From Flavobacteriales bacterium UBA1993 (GTDB taxonomy: Bacteria > Bacteroidota > Bacteroidia > Flavobacteriales_G > Salibacteraceae): a DNA stretch of 58,127 bases. Within the stretch, counting starts at the first letter, position 1; every line of letters starts with the position of its first letter. A model generated the notes under the pieces. It ran no database searches. It worked only from the letters and a program-made list of their open reading frames with translations, and was not told the DNA's origin. The stretch covers positions 1 through 58,127 of the forward strand of contig DDCZ01000029.1 of the NCBI GenBank assembly GCA_002336485.1, given 5' to 3'. Positions 33,961-41,820 of the stretch are shown piece after piece. Made by a program: the position numbers and the translations under genes.

Positions 33961-34932
33961 TTAGTCTAAACCTAGCGCCCCACGAACACGACCTAAGGTC
34001 TCAGCACCAACAAGGCGCGCTTTTTCAGCTCCAATGGCCAATTCAGCGTCAAGCGCTCCAAGGTCATTCATCCAACTATTGTAGGCAGCGCGTTGCTCTG
34101 CATATGTTTCAATCAATATTTCTAACAAGGCCGTTTTTGCATGGCCGTATCCGAAACCACCAGCTACATACTTAGCGCGCATATCGGCTACCTGGTCCGT
34201 ACTTCCCAAGAGCTTATACAAGGCAAAAACATTGCAGGTGTCAGGGTCTTTGGGCGCCTCCAATGGTAGGCTGTCTGTCACAATGCTCATGACCTGCTTT
34301 TTCAGCGCTTTTTCTTCTAGAAAGATGTTGATGTAGTTGTGGTAGCTCTTGCTCATTTTCCTGCCATCCGTTCCGGGCACAATCATAACACGCTCATCAT
34401 AACTTCCCTCAGGGACCACTAAAACATCCCCATATTGATGATTGAATGAGCCAGCAATGTCACGTGTCATTTCGAGATGTTGCCTTTGATCTTTGCCAAC
34501 CGGGACTTGATCCGCATCGTATAGTAAGATATCTCCTGCCATTAAAACGGGATACGTAAACAACCCTGCATTAACCGATGCTGCAGTCTCGGATTTATCC
34601 TTGAACGAATGGGCATTGGCAAGCATTGGGAAGGGGGTGAAACAGTTTAGATACCACATTAATTCACACACTTCTGGCACATCGCTTTGCCTATAAAAGG
34701 TGTTCTTTTTTGTGTCTAATCCAAATGCCAACCAAGCCGCAGCAACGCTGTAAGTGTTGTGCCGCACGATGTCAGGATCATTCAGCGCAGTAAGAGAATG
34801 TAAATTGGCAATAAAGAAGAACGCTTCGTTGTGTTCATCCGCGGCCAAGTTCAACCCAGGAACTAAAGCACCCAAGATGTTTCCTAGATGAGGGGTTCCG
34901 GTTGCCTGTATTCCTGTTAATATCCGAGCCAT
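33961..34932 (-). CDS. trpS: Tryptophan--tRNA ligase
   Basis: TrpS charges tRNA-Trp. The 323 residues match the class Ic enzyme. The HIGH-type motif is TGIQATGTPHLGNILGA at the N-terminus, the KMSKS motif is DGRKMSKSYHNYI near residue 197, and VPVGKDQRQHLEMTRDIA lies in between. The anticodon-binding helical tail is complete. Six bases separate its stop from the convergent amidohydrolase stop. A TAGGTTTG -7 box lies 17 bases before the ATG. Confidence 0.97.
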   Translation of the reverse strand: MARILTGIQATGTPHLGNILGALVPGLNLAADEHNEAFFFIANLHSLTALNDPDIVRHNTYSVAAAWLAFGLDTKKNTFYRQSDVPEVCELMWYLNCFTPFPMLANAHSFKDKSETAASVNAGLFTYPVLMAGDILLYDADQVPVGKDQRQHLEMTRDIAGSFNHQYGDVLVVPEGSYDERVMIVPGTDGRKMSKSYHNYINIFLEEKALKKQVMSIVTDSLPLEAPKDPDTCNVFALYKLLGSTDQVADMRAKYVAGGFGYGHAKTALLEILIETYAEQRAAYNSWMNDLGALDAELAIGAEKARLVGAETLGRVRGALGLD

Positions 34933-34948
34933 GCGTACTTTTTGTGGC

Positions 34949-34956
34949 CAAACCTA
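34949..34956 (-). promoter_or_regulatory. Promoter -7 box for trpS
   Basis: The minus strand reads TAGGTTTG, a perfect TAnnTTTG, ending 17 bases before the trpS start. A T-rich segment lies about 20 bases upstream where the -33 element is expected. Confidence 0.5.
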
Positions 34957-35038
34957 CAGCATTTTTTCTTCAGAAAAGGGGCTAAGACCGATGTGAAATA
35001 GATTAATCAGGTCTGCGTAAGGCGTCTATTTCAAGCCC

Positions 35039-35046
35039 TACATTTG
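35039..35046 (+). promoter_or_regulatory. Promoter -7 box directly before plsC
   Basis: TACATTTG matches the consensus perfectly and ends four bases before the ATG at 35051. Transcripts would therefore be leaderless or nearly so. No clear -33 TTTG is seen. Confidence 0.45.
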
Positions 35047-35050
35047 CAGC

Positions 35051-35800
35051 ATGCATTATGTGTGGCAGCCGCTTCGAGTATTGTGGAAATTTTGGTTTTT
35101 TACCACCTTTGTTTCTTCCTTTATAATACTCTACCCGGCCTTTTATTTTTTGTTTCAAAAGCGATCTAGATTCTACGCCGCGTATAACTTAATGCGTGTT
35201 TGGTCATACGTTTTGACCACGATATGCGGACTCTGGACAGAGATTGAGGAACGAGGAGACCTTCCAAAGACGCCATATATCATTTGCCCAAATCACGGTT
35301 CTTATCTTGACATAATAATCATGTATCGACTATTCAGCCGGTATTCTGTATTCATGGGAAAGGCAGAAATCTTGACATGGCCTCTATTTAGGATCTTCTT
35401 TACAAAAGGGATGAATATTCCTGTAAATCGAAAGAATCCAAAAGGCGCACATGAGGCGTTGCAGGTTGCAAAAGCGGAATTAGCCAAGGGGCATAATGTG
35501 ATCATATTTCCAGAAGGGACAATTCCTCAAACGGCACCAAAGATGAGAGCATTTAAGAACGGCGCGTTCAAATTAGCCTTGGAGGAAAATATTCCGATAG
35601 TGCCGATGACATTCGTGAATAATTGGCGCAGACTTCAGGCCGGAGCGGTATTGAAACAGCTAGGTGGTGCAGGACCCTCTCGAATTGTTATTCACGCTCC
35701 CGTCTATCCCAAAGATTATGAGCAATTAGGCGTTGTGCGCCTCAAACAAGATATATTTGAAACCATTGAAGAACCCCTCAAAAGGCACTATGGAGATTAA
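35051..35800 (+). CDS. plsC: 1-acyl-sn-glycerol-3-phosphate acyltransferase
   Basis: PlsC adds the second acyl chain to lysophosphatidic acid to give phosphatidic acid at the inner face of the cytoplasmic membrane. The 249-residue protein has an N-terminal membrane segment (about 12-35), the catalytic H-x4-D motif in CPNHGSYLDIIIMY, the motif MNIPVNRKNP, the FPEGT motif, and the final IPIVPMTFVNN. All four acyltransferase blocks are present. Its end overlaps the gatC start by 11 bases. Confidence 0.93.
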   Translation: MHYVWQPLRVLWKFWFFTTFVSSFIILYPAFYFLFQKRSRFYAAYNLMRVWSYVLTTICGLWTEIEERGDLPKTPYIICPNHGSYLDIIIMYRLFSRYSVFMGKAEILTWPLFRIFFTKGMNIPVNRKNPKGAHEALQVAKAELAKGHNVIIFPEGTIPQTAPKMRAFKNGAFKLALEENIPIVPMTFVNNWRRLQAGAVLKQLGGAGPSRIVIHAPVYPKDYEQLGVVRLKQDIFETIEEPLKRHYGD

Positions 35801-36083
35801 CGATAAAACACTAGATAAACTTGCGGAATTGAGTCGGCTGAAGTTTGAGGGTGACGCCCGTCAGGCAATTAAGAAAGATCTAGTTCGGATGCTAGACTTT
35901 GTAGATAAGTTGAATGAGTTGGAGACAGACGATGTGAAGCCGCTGATCTATATGACGAATGAATCGCTTGAGCTGCGACCTGATAACATAGTGGAGGAAG
36001 TCCCTCAACAAGAAGCATTGAAAAACGCCCCATCCAAGGACTCTGATTATTTTAAGGTTCCGAAAGTGTTAGGCAAGAAATAA
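35790..36083 (+). CDS. gatC: Asp-tRNA(Asn)/Glu-tRNA(Gln) amidotransferase subunit C
   Basis: GatC is the small structural subunit that holds GatA and GatB together in the transamidosome that makes Gln-tRNA and/or Asn-tRNA. The 97-residue protein begins MEINDKTLDKLAELSRLKF and has KDLVRMLDFVDKLNELETDD and the C-terminal YFKVPKVLG, all characteristic. The start chosen is the ATG within plsC; the frame is open 57 bases further upstream, but that part matches no GatC sequence. gatA and gatB are not in the window. A strong bidirectional terminator follows immediately. Confidence 0.95.
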   Translation: MEINDKTLDKLAELSRLKFEGDARQAIKKDLVRMLDFVDKLNELETDDVKPLIYMTNESLELRPDNIVEEVPQQEALKNAPSKDSDYFKVPKVLGKK

Positions 36084-36110
36084 AAAAGGGCGCCATTGGC
36101 GCCCTTTTTT
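36084..36110. terminator. Bidirectional terminator between gatC and the bacilliredoxin gene
   Basis: Perfect arms GGGCGCC (36088-36094) and GGCGCCC (36098-36104) enclose ATT, with A-run and T-run flanks that work for both convergent genes. Confidence 0.95.
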
Positions 36111-36111
36111 A

Positions 36112-36525
36112 TTAGCAATATTCGTCGAATGCGGCCTTTAGATTTTCCGCAATTAACTCAGCGGGTCGCCCTTCAATGTGGTGCCTTTCAATAAAGTGAA
36201 CAAGTTTTCCGTCTTTCATCAAAGCAATACTCGGTGATGACGGAGGATAAGGTAAAAAATACTGACGTGCCTTTTCTGTTGCTTCAGCATCAACACCTGC
36301 AAAGACAGTAGTGAGTTTCGTCGGTTTTTTATCATGCTGAATAGCCATTCTGACCGCAGGTCGGGCATTCGCCGCCGCGCATCCGCACACACTATTCACC
36401 ATGACAAGCGCGGTTCCACTCATGTCATTCATCAAGGTATCAACATCACTCGCCGTTTGCAATTCGTCAAAGCCAACGGTTGTCAACTCGGCCTTCATAG
36501 GCATTACAATTTCTTCTGGATACAT
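36112..36525 (-). CDS. BrxA/BrxB-family bacilliredoxin
   Basis: The 137-residue protein is of the YphP/YqiW type. The active site is NSVCGCAAANARPAVRMAI, with the C-G-C motif near residues 47-49 in place of a thioredoxin CxxC, and the family segments YPEEIVMPMKAEL and FIERHHIEGRPAELIAENL are present. In Firmicutes these proteins remove bacillithiol from mixed disulfides; in Bacteroidota, which also make bacillithiol in some lineages, a comparable thiol-disulfide role is likely. It stands alone between a terminator and tadA. Confidence 0.9.
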   Translation of the reverse strand: MYPEEIVMPMKAELTTVGFDELQTASDVDTLMNDMSGTALVMVNSVCGCAAANARPAVRMAIQHDKKPTKLTTVFAGVDAEATEKARQYFLPYPPSSPSIALMKDGKLVHFIERHHIEGRPAELIAENLKAAFDEYC

Positions 36526-36569
36526 AATTATTTGAATTTAAGATGCGAAGATATGCATTGCAACTAGGA

Positions 36570-37040
36570 TCAATCTGCCCGTCTCTGTTTGAAAAAATCT
36601 TGGATTAGCGCCTTGCACTCATCTTCCATAACCCCGCCTACAATCACTGTTTTCGGATGCAACATCGATTCGTTTGTCGATTTAAACCCTCGTTTATCGT
36701 CACGCGCACCGTAAACGACCTTCGTAATTTGTGACCAAGAAAGGGCGCCAGCACACATAGGACAAGGCTCCAAGGTGACATAGAGGGCGCAGTTTTCTAA
36801 GTACTTCGCGCCCAAGTGATTCGCTGCGGATGTGATCGCAAGCATTTCTGCATGAGCAGTTACATCATTCAGAAGCTCAGTTAGGTTGTGCGAACGGGCG
36901 ATAATTTTGTTCTTTGAAACCACTACAGCCCCCACTGGAACCTCCTTTTTTTCAAAGGCAGCAACGGCCTCTTGAAAGGCAGCTTTCATAAAGAATTCGT
37001 CTGTAAAAGGGCTTAATTCATGTTCGTTTTCACTGACCAT
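36570..37040 (-). CDS. tadA: tRNA-specific adenosine deaminase TadA
   Basis: TadA deaminates A34 to inosine in tRNA-Arg(ACG). The 156-residue protein has the cytidine-deaminase-type zinc site: the HAE motif in VTAHAEMLAIT and the P-C-x-x-C motif in TLEPCPMCAGALSWSQI. The N-terminal FMKAAFQEAVAAFEKKEVPV segment is typical of TadA, and the C-terminal GARDDKRGFKS is the usual tail. A general nucleoside/guanine deaminase is a remaining possibility because these families are close. It is divergent from the T9SS protein gene at 37119, which has a TAGATTTG -7 box in the gap. Confidence 0.85.
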   Translation of the reverse strand: MVSENEHELSPFTDEFFMKAAFQEAVAAFEKKEVPVGAVVVSKNKIIARSHNLTELLNDVTAHAEMLAITSAANHLGAKYLENCALYVTLEPCPMCAGALSWSQITKVVYGARDDKRGFKSTNESMLHPKTVIVGGVMEDECKALIQDFFKQRRAD

Positions 37041-37064
37041 ATCGTCCGGGAATTATTTATTGAC

Positions 37065-37095
37065 TTGTTGTGTATACATAGAACAGGTAGATTTG
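37065..37095 (+). promoter_or_regulatory. Promoter with TTG and TAGATTTG for the T9SS protein gene
   Basis: TAGATTTG (37088-37095) is a perfect -7 box. TTG (37065-37067) lies 20 bases upstream, close to the -33 spacing known for the major Bacteroidota sigma factor. The box ends 23 bases before the chosen ATG at 37119, so it also supports that start over the upstream one at 37020. Confidence 0.55.
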
Positions 37096-37118
37096 CGATC
37101 TTACGCAAAAATCTAGCT

Positions 37119-38411
37119 ATGAAGAGAATCGTATATATAATTCTGTTTTTGTCAGTTGTAGCAAGCGGCCAAGCGCAACTTGTTGTAAACGTTAGTGACA
37201 CAATTGCATGCGCTGAAACCAACATTGTTTTAACTGCATCTGGTATGGACTCGTATAGCTGGTCTAGCGCGGTAGTTTTAGATACGAACGCTGGCGATTC
37301 GGTGAATACTGAGCCTATAGTTGGAACGCACACTATTACGGTTACGGGTACTGATACTTCTGGAACAGACACGTTGATTGTTTCAATTGTTATTAATCCA
37401 AACCCAACCGTTGTAATTCAAAGCAGCGCTGTGAACGATAATGACTTTGTTTGTCTAGGAAACAGCGCTACGCTAACTGCAATTTCTGACACCGCAGTTC
37501 TTGCAAGTGTCATGTGGTCACCATCAACAGCTCTGGATACGGACTCTGGCGTTTCAGTCGTCTCGACTCCGGACTCTACCATTATCTATACTGCAACGGT
37601 TTACAATGATTATGGGTGTTCTGTTTCTGGCACAAAATCGGTGAAGGTTGGCACATCATATCCTGCATTTTCAGTAAGTGCTGATCCAGTCACTATTTGC
37701 CCAGGCGACTCTTCTGAATTAACGGCTACACCAACAACTGTTGTGTCCCGATTTACATGGTCTCCAGCTGCAACATTAAGCGGATCAAGTGGCTCGCTAA
37801 TATTAGCCGGCCCAACTACTACAACTGCTTACACTGTCGTAGGTACACGAGATGGTTGTTCAGTTGATACAACAATTACGTTGAATGTGCTTGTTCCACC
37901 AACATTGACATATACGCAGTCATCAGGAGGAGCTACCATCAAGTTAGATGAAACAGATATTATCACTGCGGTTTGCGCTGAGTGTGTAAGTTATGTCTGG
38001 AAGCTTCCAAATTCTACGCTTTTCACAACGCAGAACGAGCAAATAATTTCGCCAAACACGGCAGGTGCCAACATTATCAAAATTAAAGGAATTGATTCAA
38101 ATTCTTGCTCCGCATCCGTGAACGTAACTGTCAATGTGGATTCGTCGTTTGCAGGCACACCGTTTGGACTGAATGAGTTGGCGAAGGATGAGGTTAAGGC
38201 GATTCAAAAAGGCGAGACGATGGTTGTTTCTGCTGGATCAACGATTCGACAGGTTGCTATTTACAACCTACTTGGAGAGCAAGTGATGAATAAAGCAGTG
38301 GCAAACAAGAGCCTCGAGCAAATATCGATAGACAACCTATCTACAGGGGTTTATGTAGTCCTTGTAAAAACAGACATTAAGGAAACAGCCTTAAAGCTGT
38401 ACTTAAATTAG
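37119..38411 (+). CDS. T9SS cargo protein with Ig/PKD-like repeats
   Basis: From MKRIVYIILFLSVVASGQAQ (a signal peptide) the protein has 430 residues. Three or four Ig/PKD-like units each carry a Cys-containing first strand and a W-S-P or Y-S-W core: DTIACAETNIVLTASG, FVCLGNSATLTAIS and TICPGDSSELTATP. The last 75 residues form a T9SS type A sorting domain (VAIYNLLGEQVMNK, LSTGVYVVLVKT, LKLYLN). It is a surface or secreted protein of unknown ligand. The frame upstream of the chosen ATG runs antisense into tadA and lacks a signal. A hairpin terminator follows. Confidence 0.8.
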   Translation: MKRIVYIILFLSVVASGQAQLVVNVSDTIACAETNIVLTASGMDSYSWSSAVVLDTNAGDSVNTEPIVGTHTITVTGTDTSGTDTLIVSIVINPNPTVVIQSSAVNDNDFVCLGNSATLTAISDTAVLASVMWSPSTALDTDSGVSVVSTPDSTIIYTATVYNDYGCSVSGTKSVKVGTSYPAFSVSADPVTICPGDSSELTATPTTVVSRFTWSPAATLSGSSGSLILAGPTTTTAYTVVGTRDGCSVDTTITLNVLVPPTLTYTQSSGGATIKLDETDIITAVCAECVSYVWKLPNSTLFTTQNEQIISPNTAGANIIKIKGIDSNSCSASVNVTVNVDSSFAGTPFGLNELAKDEVKAIQKGETMVVSAGSTIRQVAIYNLLGEQVMNKAVANKSLEQISIDNLSTGVYVVLVKTDIKETALKLYLN

Positions 38412-38427
38412 ACTTAACTATATCAGT

Positions 38428-38460
38428 AAAAAAGGCTACCCAAATGGGCGGCCTTTTTTT
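38428..38460 (+). terminator. Terminator of the 37119 gene
   Basis: The arms GGCTACCC (38434-38441) and GGGCGGCC (38446-38453) pair with one wobble and one mismatch around the loop AAAT, and a run of T follows. Confidence 0.8.
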
Positions 38461-38635
38461 TGCTTGGACATTTCTGACTTTTCATTGGAGACATTTGCGA
38501 TTTAGCTAGCGACGATTTACAAATCGCTAGAGCAGTCAATCGCTTGCAATTGATGCGTGGTTGGTGTACACAGACCTTCTCGCCTCCTGAAATAGGCGCA
38601 GGTACTTATGAGGCATTTACAAAAATTGAAGAATG

Positions 38636-38660
38636 GAAAGGCCGCCCGTTTGGACGGCCC
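38636..38660 (-). terminator. Hairpin terminator of the SprB-repeat gene
   Basis: On the minus strand GGCCGTCC, the loop AAAC and GGGCGGCC form an 8-bp stem with one mismatch, followed by TTTCC. It lies about ten bases after the stop codon. The T-run is short, so efficiency is uncertain. Confidence 0.6.
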
Positions 38661-38670
38661 ATTTAGAAGT

Positions 38671-41600
38671 TTATTGAACCGAAATTCTATGGTTAACGGT
38701 AACGTCGTCGTTGGCTATTCGGAGAATGTAGACTCCTGCAGGTAGCAAGCTAATGTCTAACTGATTGTACTGGCCTGCAATTCTCTGAGTAAAAGCAAGC
38801 TTGCCTTGCATATCGTGCAGTGTGGCTGTGGAGTTCTCCAAAATGGTAGGAACGTTGATTTGTACAAAGTCTGCAGCAGGGTTCGGATAAACAACTACTG
38901 AGTTCTCATGTTTTTCATCAATTCCAACAAATAGAATCTCTACCTCTAGGCTGTCCATAGCCCAACAACCATTTGCATCAGATTCTGAAACGTAAACCAC
39001 ACCCGCGGGACCTGCATTCCATTGAATAAATGCGCTGTTACTCGTGCTACTAGAAAGCAAGCCGCCTGAGACTGTCCATGTAAAACTTGAACCGTTGGTT
39101 GCAGGAACGCTGTATGGAAAAGTTACCCAAGATTGGGCAGAACTTGGGCCGGTAACGGGGCCAACCACTGGATCGGGGTGTATAGGGTTTGAACCAACAA
39201 CACCTGCCTCCACTGTCGATTGGGATGCGTTATCAGTTACAGTAACTGTATATGTGCCTGGAGCTAATCCAGATATGTCTTCTGTTGTTGCTGAATTACT
39301 CCAAAGGAAAGTATAGGGAGATACCCCACCAATTACCGTCAAATCAATGGCGCCATTATTTGAATTAATACATGTAACGTCGGAGGACACTAAAGCAAGC
39401 GAGAGCGAAGGGATTGTGTCAACATAAAAAGACTGGATCAACGTACAACCCGATGAGTCTGTAACTGTCACGGTATAATTTCCAATTCCCAGACTGCTGA
39501 TATCCTCGGTTGTAGCGGTGTTGCTCCAAGCAAACGCATAAGGCGCTTGTCCGCCTGAAACGGTGATATCTATGGCTCCGTCATTGGAGGTGCCATTCGC
39601 TGGTGGCGTGATCGAACTTGAAACCGAAATCGGCGTAGGCTCATTCACGATAAAGGTTTCAATGAAGGTATTCGTGTCGTTGTCCGTTACGGTTACAGTG
39701 TAGGTGCCTCCATTAAGTCCAGTTAAGTCCTCGGTTGTAGCACTATTGCTCCAGTCATAATCGTAGGGTGGCGTGCCGCCGCTAACCGTTAAATCTATCA
39801 TGCCATTGGAGTCTCCTCCACATGCTAGATGCGTGATTTGATAAGTTACGGCGAAGACTACGCTGCCCGTATCAACAACAAAAGATGCTGAATCTTGGCA
39901 CCCGTTTGTATCGGTGACGGTCACGGTATATGTTCCGATGGATAAATTGGTGATGTCTTCCGTGGTCATCGTGTTTGACCACATGTATGAATATCCAGGC
40001 GTGCCTCCAGTAACAGTTATGTCTATGGCTCCGTCAGTCGCTGTGCCTGACGAAGCGTTTGTAACGGTTCCAGCAATGCTAATCGGGTCAGGCTCAATAA
40101 TTTCAATTGTATCGATCGTTGAGTTACCGCTAGAGTCTGTCATCACAATGTAGTGTTCGCCTGCTGATAGTCCAGATAGAACAATAATTGTGTCTGAGTT
40201 TCCCATTATATCGTCGTTGGTAATAACCGCGTCACTTGGCCCTACAGCAGAAAGACCAGCTTGATAACTCGACGCGTTTCCTCCGATGAAACCAGCACAA
40301 TGTAGACGTTCGCCCGGCCCGGCAGAAATGGAATTAAACGCATCTCCATTTGAACCAGAACTACCAAAGTTTTTCCCCCATATCTCATGTTGATTTGGGC
40401 CTATTTTTCCAGCAAAGGCATCAACGCCACCGTTGGTTACAAAGTTAGAATCAGCATAAGTCCATGATCCAGTGTGGCCCGCTGCGAACACAATGTAATC
40501 GTCATCTATGCTCACAAGATCAAAGACACCATCTAAGCCACTTCCACCAAACTGGTATAGGTCATCAAGTGCTCCCGCCGTGTCGAGGTAAGCAATGAAT
40601 CCATCTTCTGCGCCATTTGAAGCGTATGTGCTGGAGCCATAATTCAATGTGTTCTTCCACTGCCCCGCAACGTACAAACGATCGCCAGCGCTGTTTAAAT
40701 CGATTGAGAAGGCGTTGTCTGTGCTCGACCCACCACCTTCTTCCGCCCAAATCCAGTTTCCATTAGAGTCTACTTTGGCAATTAGGAAGTCTTGCCCTCC
40801 GTTTGACGTAATGCTGTTGCTTCCGAGCGTTGCAGTCGATGAGAAGTAACCTGAAATGTAGGCGTACTCTGCGGCGCTTCCGCTTGTGGAGGGAACGACA
40901 TCTGTAGCTACATCAGTTCCGCTTCCGCCGCCAGTGGCCGCCCAATAGTTTGTAGTAAGAGATGAGTCAAAACAAGTAACAAAAAGGTCATAGCTGCTTC
41001 CGCTTGCGGTATATGTGTTCCCAGCCAAATCGATGGATCCGGTAAAATCGCCTGTAACATAAAGACGATCGTCTGCCCCAGCGCGGATATTTGAAACCTC
41101 ATCCGTTCCTGCATTTCCTACCTGTAGAACAGTGTCAATGAGTCCAGTAGGGATGTCATATTTTGCAATGAAACCTTGGTAACCACCACCGGAAGTCACT
41201 GTTGCGCTTCCAAATTCGGTCGTTCCTTCCAGGTATCCCACGAAATATGCTTTGTCACCGATCATGGCAGCGCCATACCCATAGTCATATGTTCCTGCCC
41301 CTGCGGTAGCAGCATCGGCCCATAAGACCGCGCTCGTTGTTGCGTCAAAACATGCTACAAAAGCCGCGGTAACTGCCCCGTTAGCATACAGGGTAATTGA
41401 GTCGAATGAAATGGAGTCAGAAAACCAACCAGCGGCGATATACACATCACCTATGGAAGTTGAACCAGAGGTAACTCCGAGCGCAACATCGGGACCGGTT
41501 CCTGTTCCATGATTGATGTACTCGTATTCATCATTTTTTAGTGTAGAGAAAGTCATTGGTGGCAATGAATCCACGGTAACGTTTATCGGAGCAAAGCATC

Positions 41601-41739
41601 CTTCTACACCTTCAAAGGTTATTGATCCATTTGTATCGCCATGGCATAAAATATTTTGAACCGTAGTGATGGACGACAGCTGGGCAACACTTGTTAAGCT
41701 TAGCGTAAATAATGCTGTGAGTAGCGTTAAGGTTTTCAT
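38671..41739 (-). CDS. T9SS-secreted propeller and SprB-repeat protein
   Basis: This 1022-residue protein has a signal peptide (MKTLTLLTALFTLSLTSVAQ) and a first SprB-like segment with CHGDTNGSITFEG. A run of SBBP/beta-propeller blades follows (about residues 75-480), for example DRLYVTGDFTGSIDLAGNTY and YVAGQWKNTLNYGSSTYASN. Four consecutive SprB repeats of about 72 residues share DGAIDITV-x-GG-x-x-PY and TTEDI-x-x-L-x-x-G-x-YTVTVTD. An Ig-like domain and a T9SS type A sorting domain (VVVYPNPAADFVQIN) close the protein. SprB repeats are known from the mobile gliding adhesin of Flavobacterium johnsoniae. A surface adhesin role is likely, but gliding cannot be deduced. It is followed by its own hairpin. 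Confidence 0.88.
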   Translation of the reverse strand: MKTLTLLTALFTLSLTSVAQLSSITTVQNILCHGDTNGSITFEGVEGCFAPINVTVDSLPPMTFSTLKNDEYEYINHGTGTGPDVALGVTSGSTSIGDVYIAAGWFSDSISFDSITLYANGAVTAAFVACFDATTSAVLWADAATAGAGTYDYGYGAAMIGDKAYFVGYLEGTTEFGSATVTSGGGYQGFIAKYDIPTGLIDTVLQVGNAGTDEVSNIRAGADDRLYVTGDFTGSIDLAGNTYTASGSSYDLFVTCFDSSLTTNYWAATGGGSGTDVATDVVPSTSGSAAEYAYISGYFSSTATLGSNSITSNGGQDFLIAKVDSNGNWIWAEEGGGSSTDNAFSIDLNSAGDRLYVAGQWKNTLNYGSSTYASNGAEDGFIAYLDTAGALDDLYQFGGSGLDGVFDLVSIDDDYIVFAAGHTGSWTYADSNFVTNGGVDAFAGKIGPNQHEIWGKNFGSSGSNGDAFNSISAGPGERLHCAGFIGGNASSYQAGLSAVGPSDAVITNDDIMGNSDTIIVLSGLSAGEHYIVMTDSSGNSTIDTIEIIEPDPISIAGTVTNASSGTATDGAIDITVTGGTPGYSYMWSNTMTTEDITNLSIGTYTVTVTDTNGCQDSASFVVDTGSVVFAVTYQITHLACGGDSNGMIDLTVSGGTPPYDYDWSNSATTEDLTGLNGGTYTVTVTDNDTNTFIETFIVNEPTPISVSSSITPPANGTSNDGAIDITVSGGQAPYAFAWSNTATTEDISSLGIGNYTVTVTDSSGCTLIQSFYVDTIPSLSLALVSSDVTCINSNNGAIDLTVIGGVSPYTFLWSNSATTEDISGLAPGTYTVTVTDNASQSTVEAGVVGSNPIHPDPVVGPVTGPSSAQSWVTFPYSVPATNGSSFTWTVSGGLLSSSTSNSAFIQWNAGPAGVVYVSESDANGCWAMDSLEVEILFVGIDEKHENSVVVYPNPAADFVQINVPTILENSTATLHDMQGKLAFTQRIAGQYNQLDISLLPAGVYILRIANDDVTVNHRISVQ

Positions 41740-41820
41740 GGTCTTTAAGTTTTAGTAGGGCAAAGCCCAAATACAATACGAATTATTCGAACCCAAGGTT
41801 GAGTCACAAAGGTCTAAAAA

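Noticed and set aside
37020..37118. Longer N-terminus for the 37119 T9SS protein
   Set aside because: The promoter -7 box at 37088-37095 lies inside it and the signal peptide begins at 37119.
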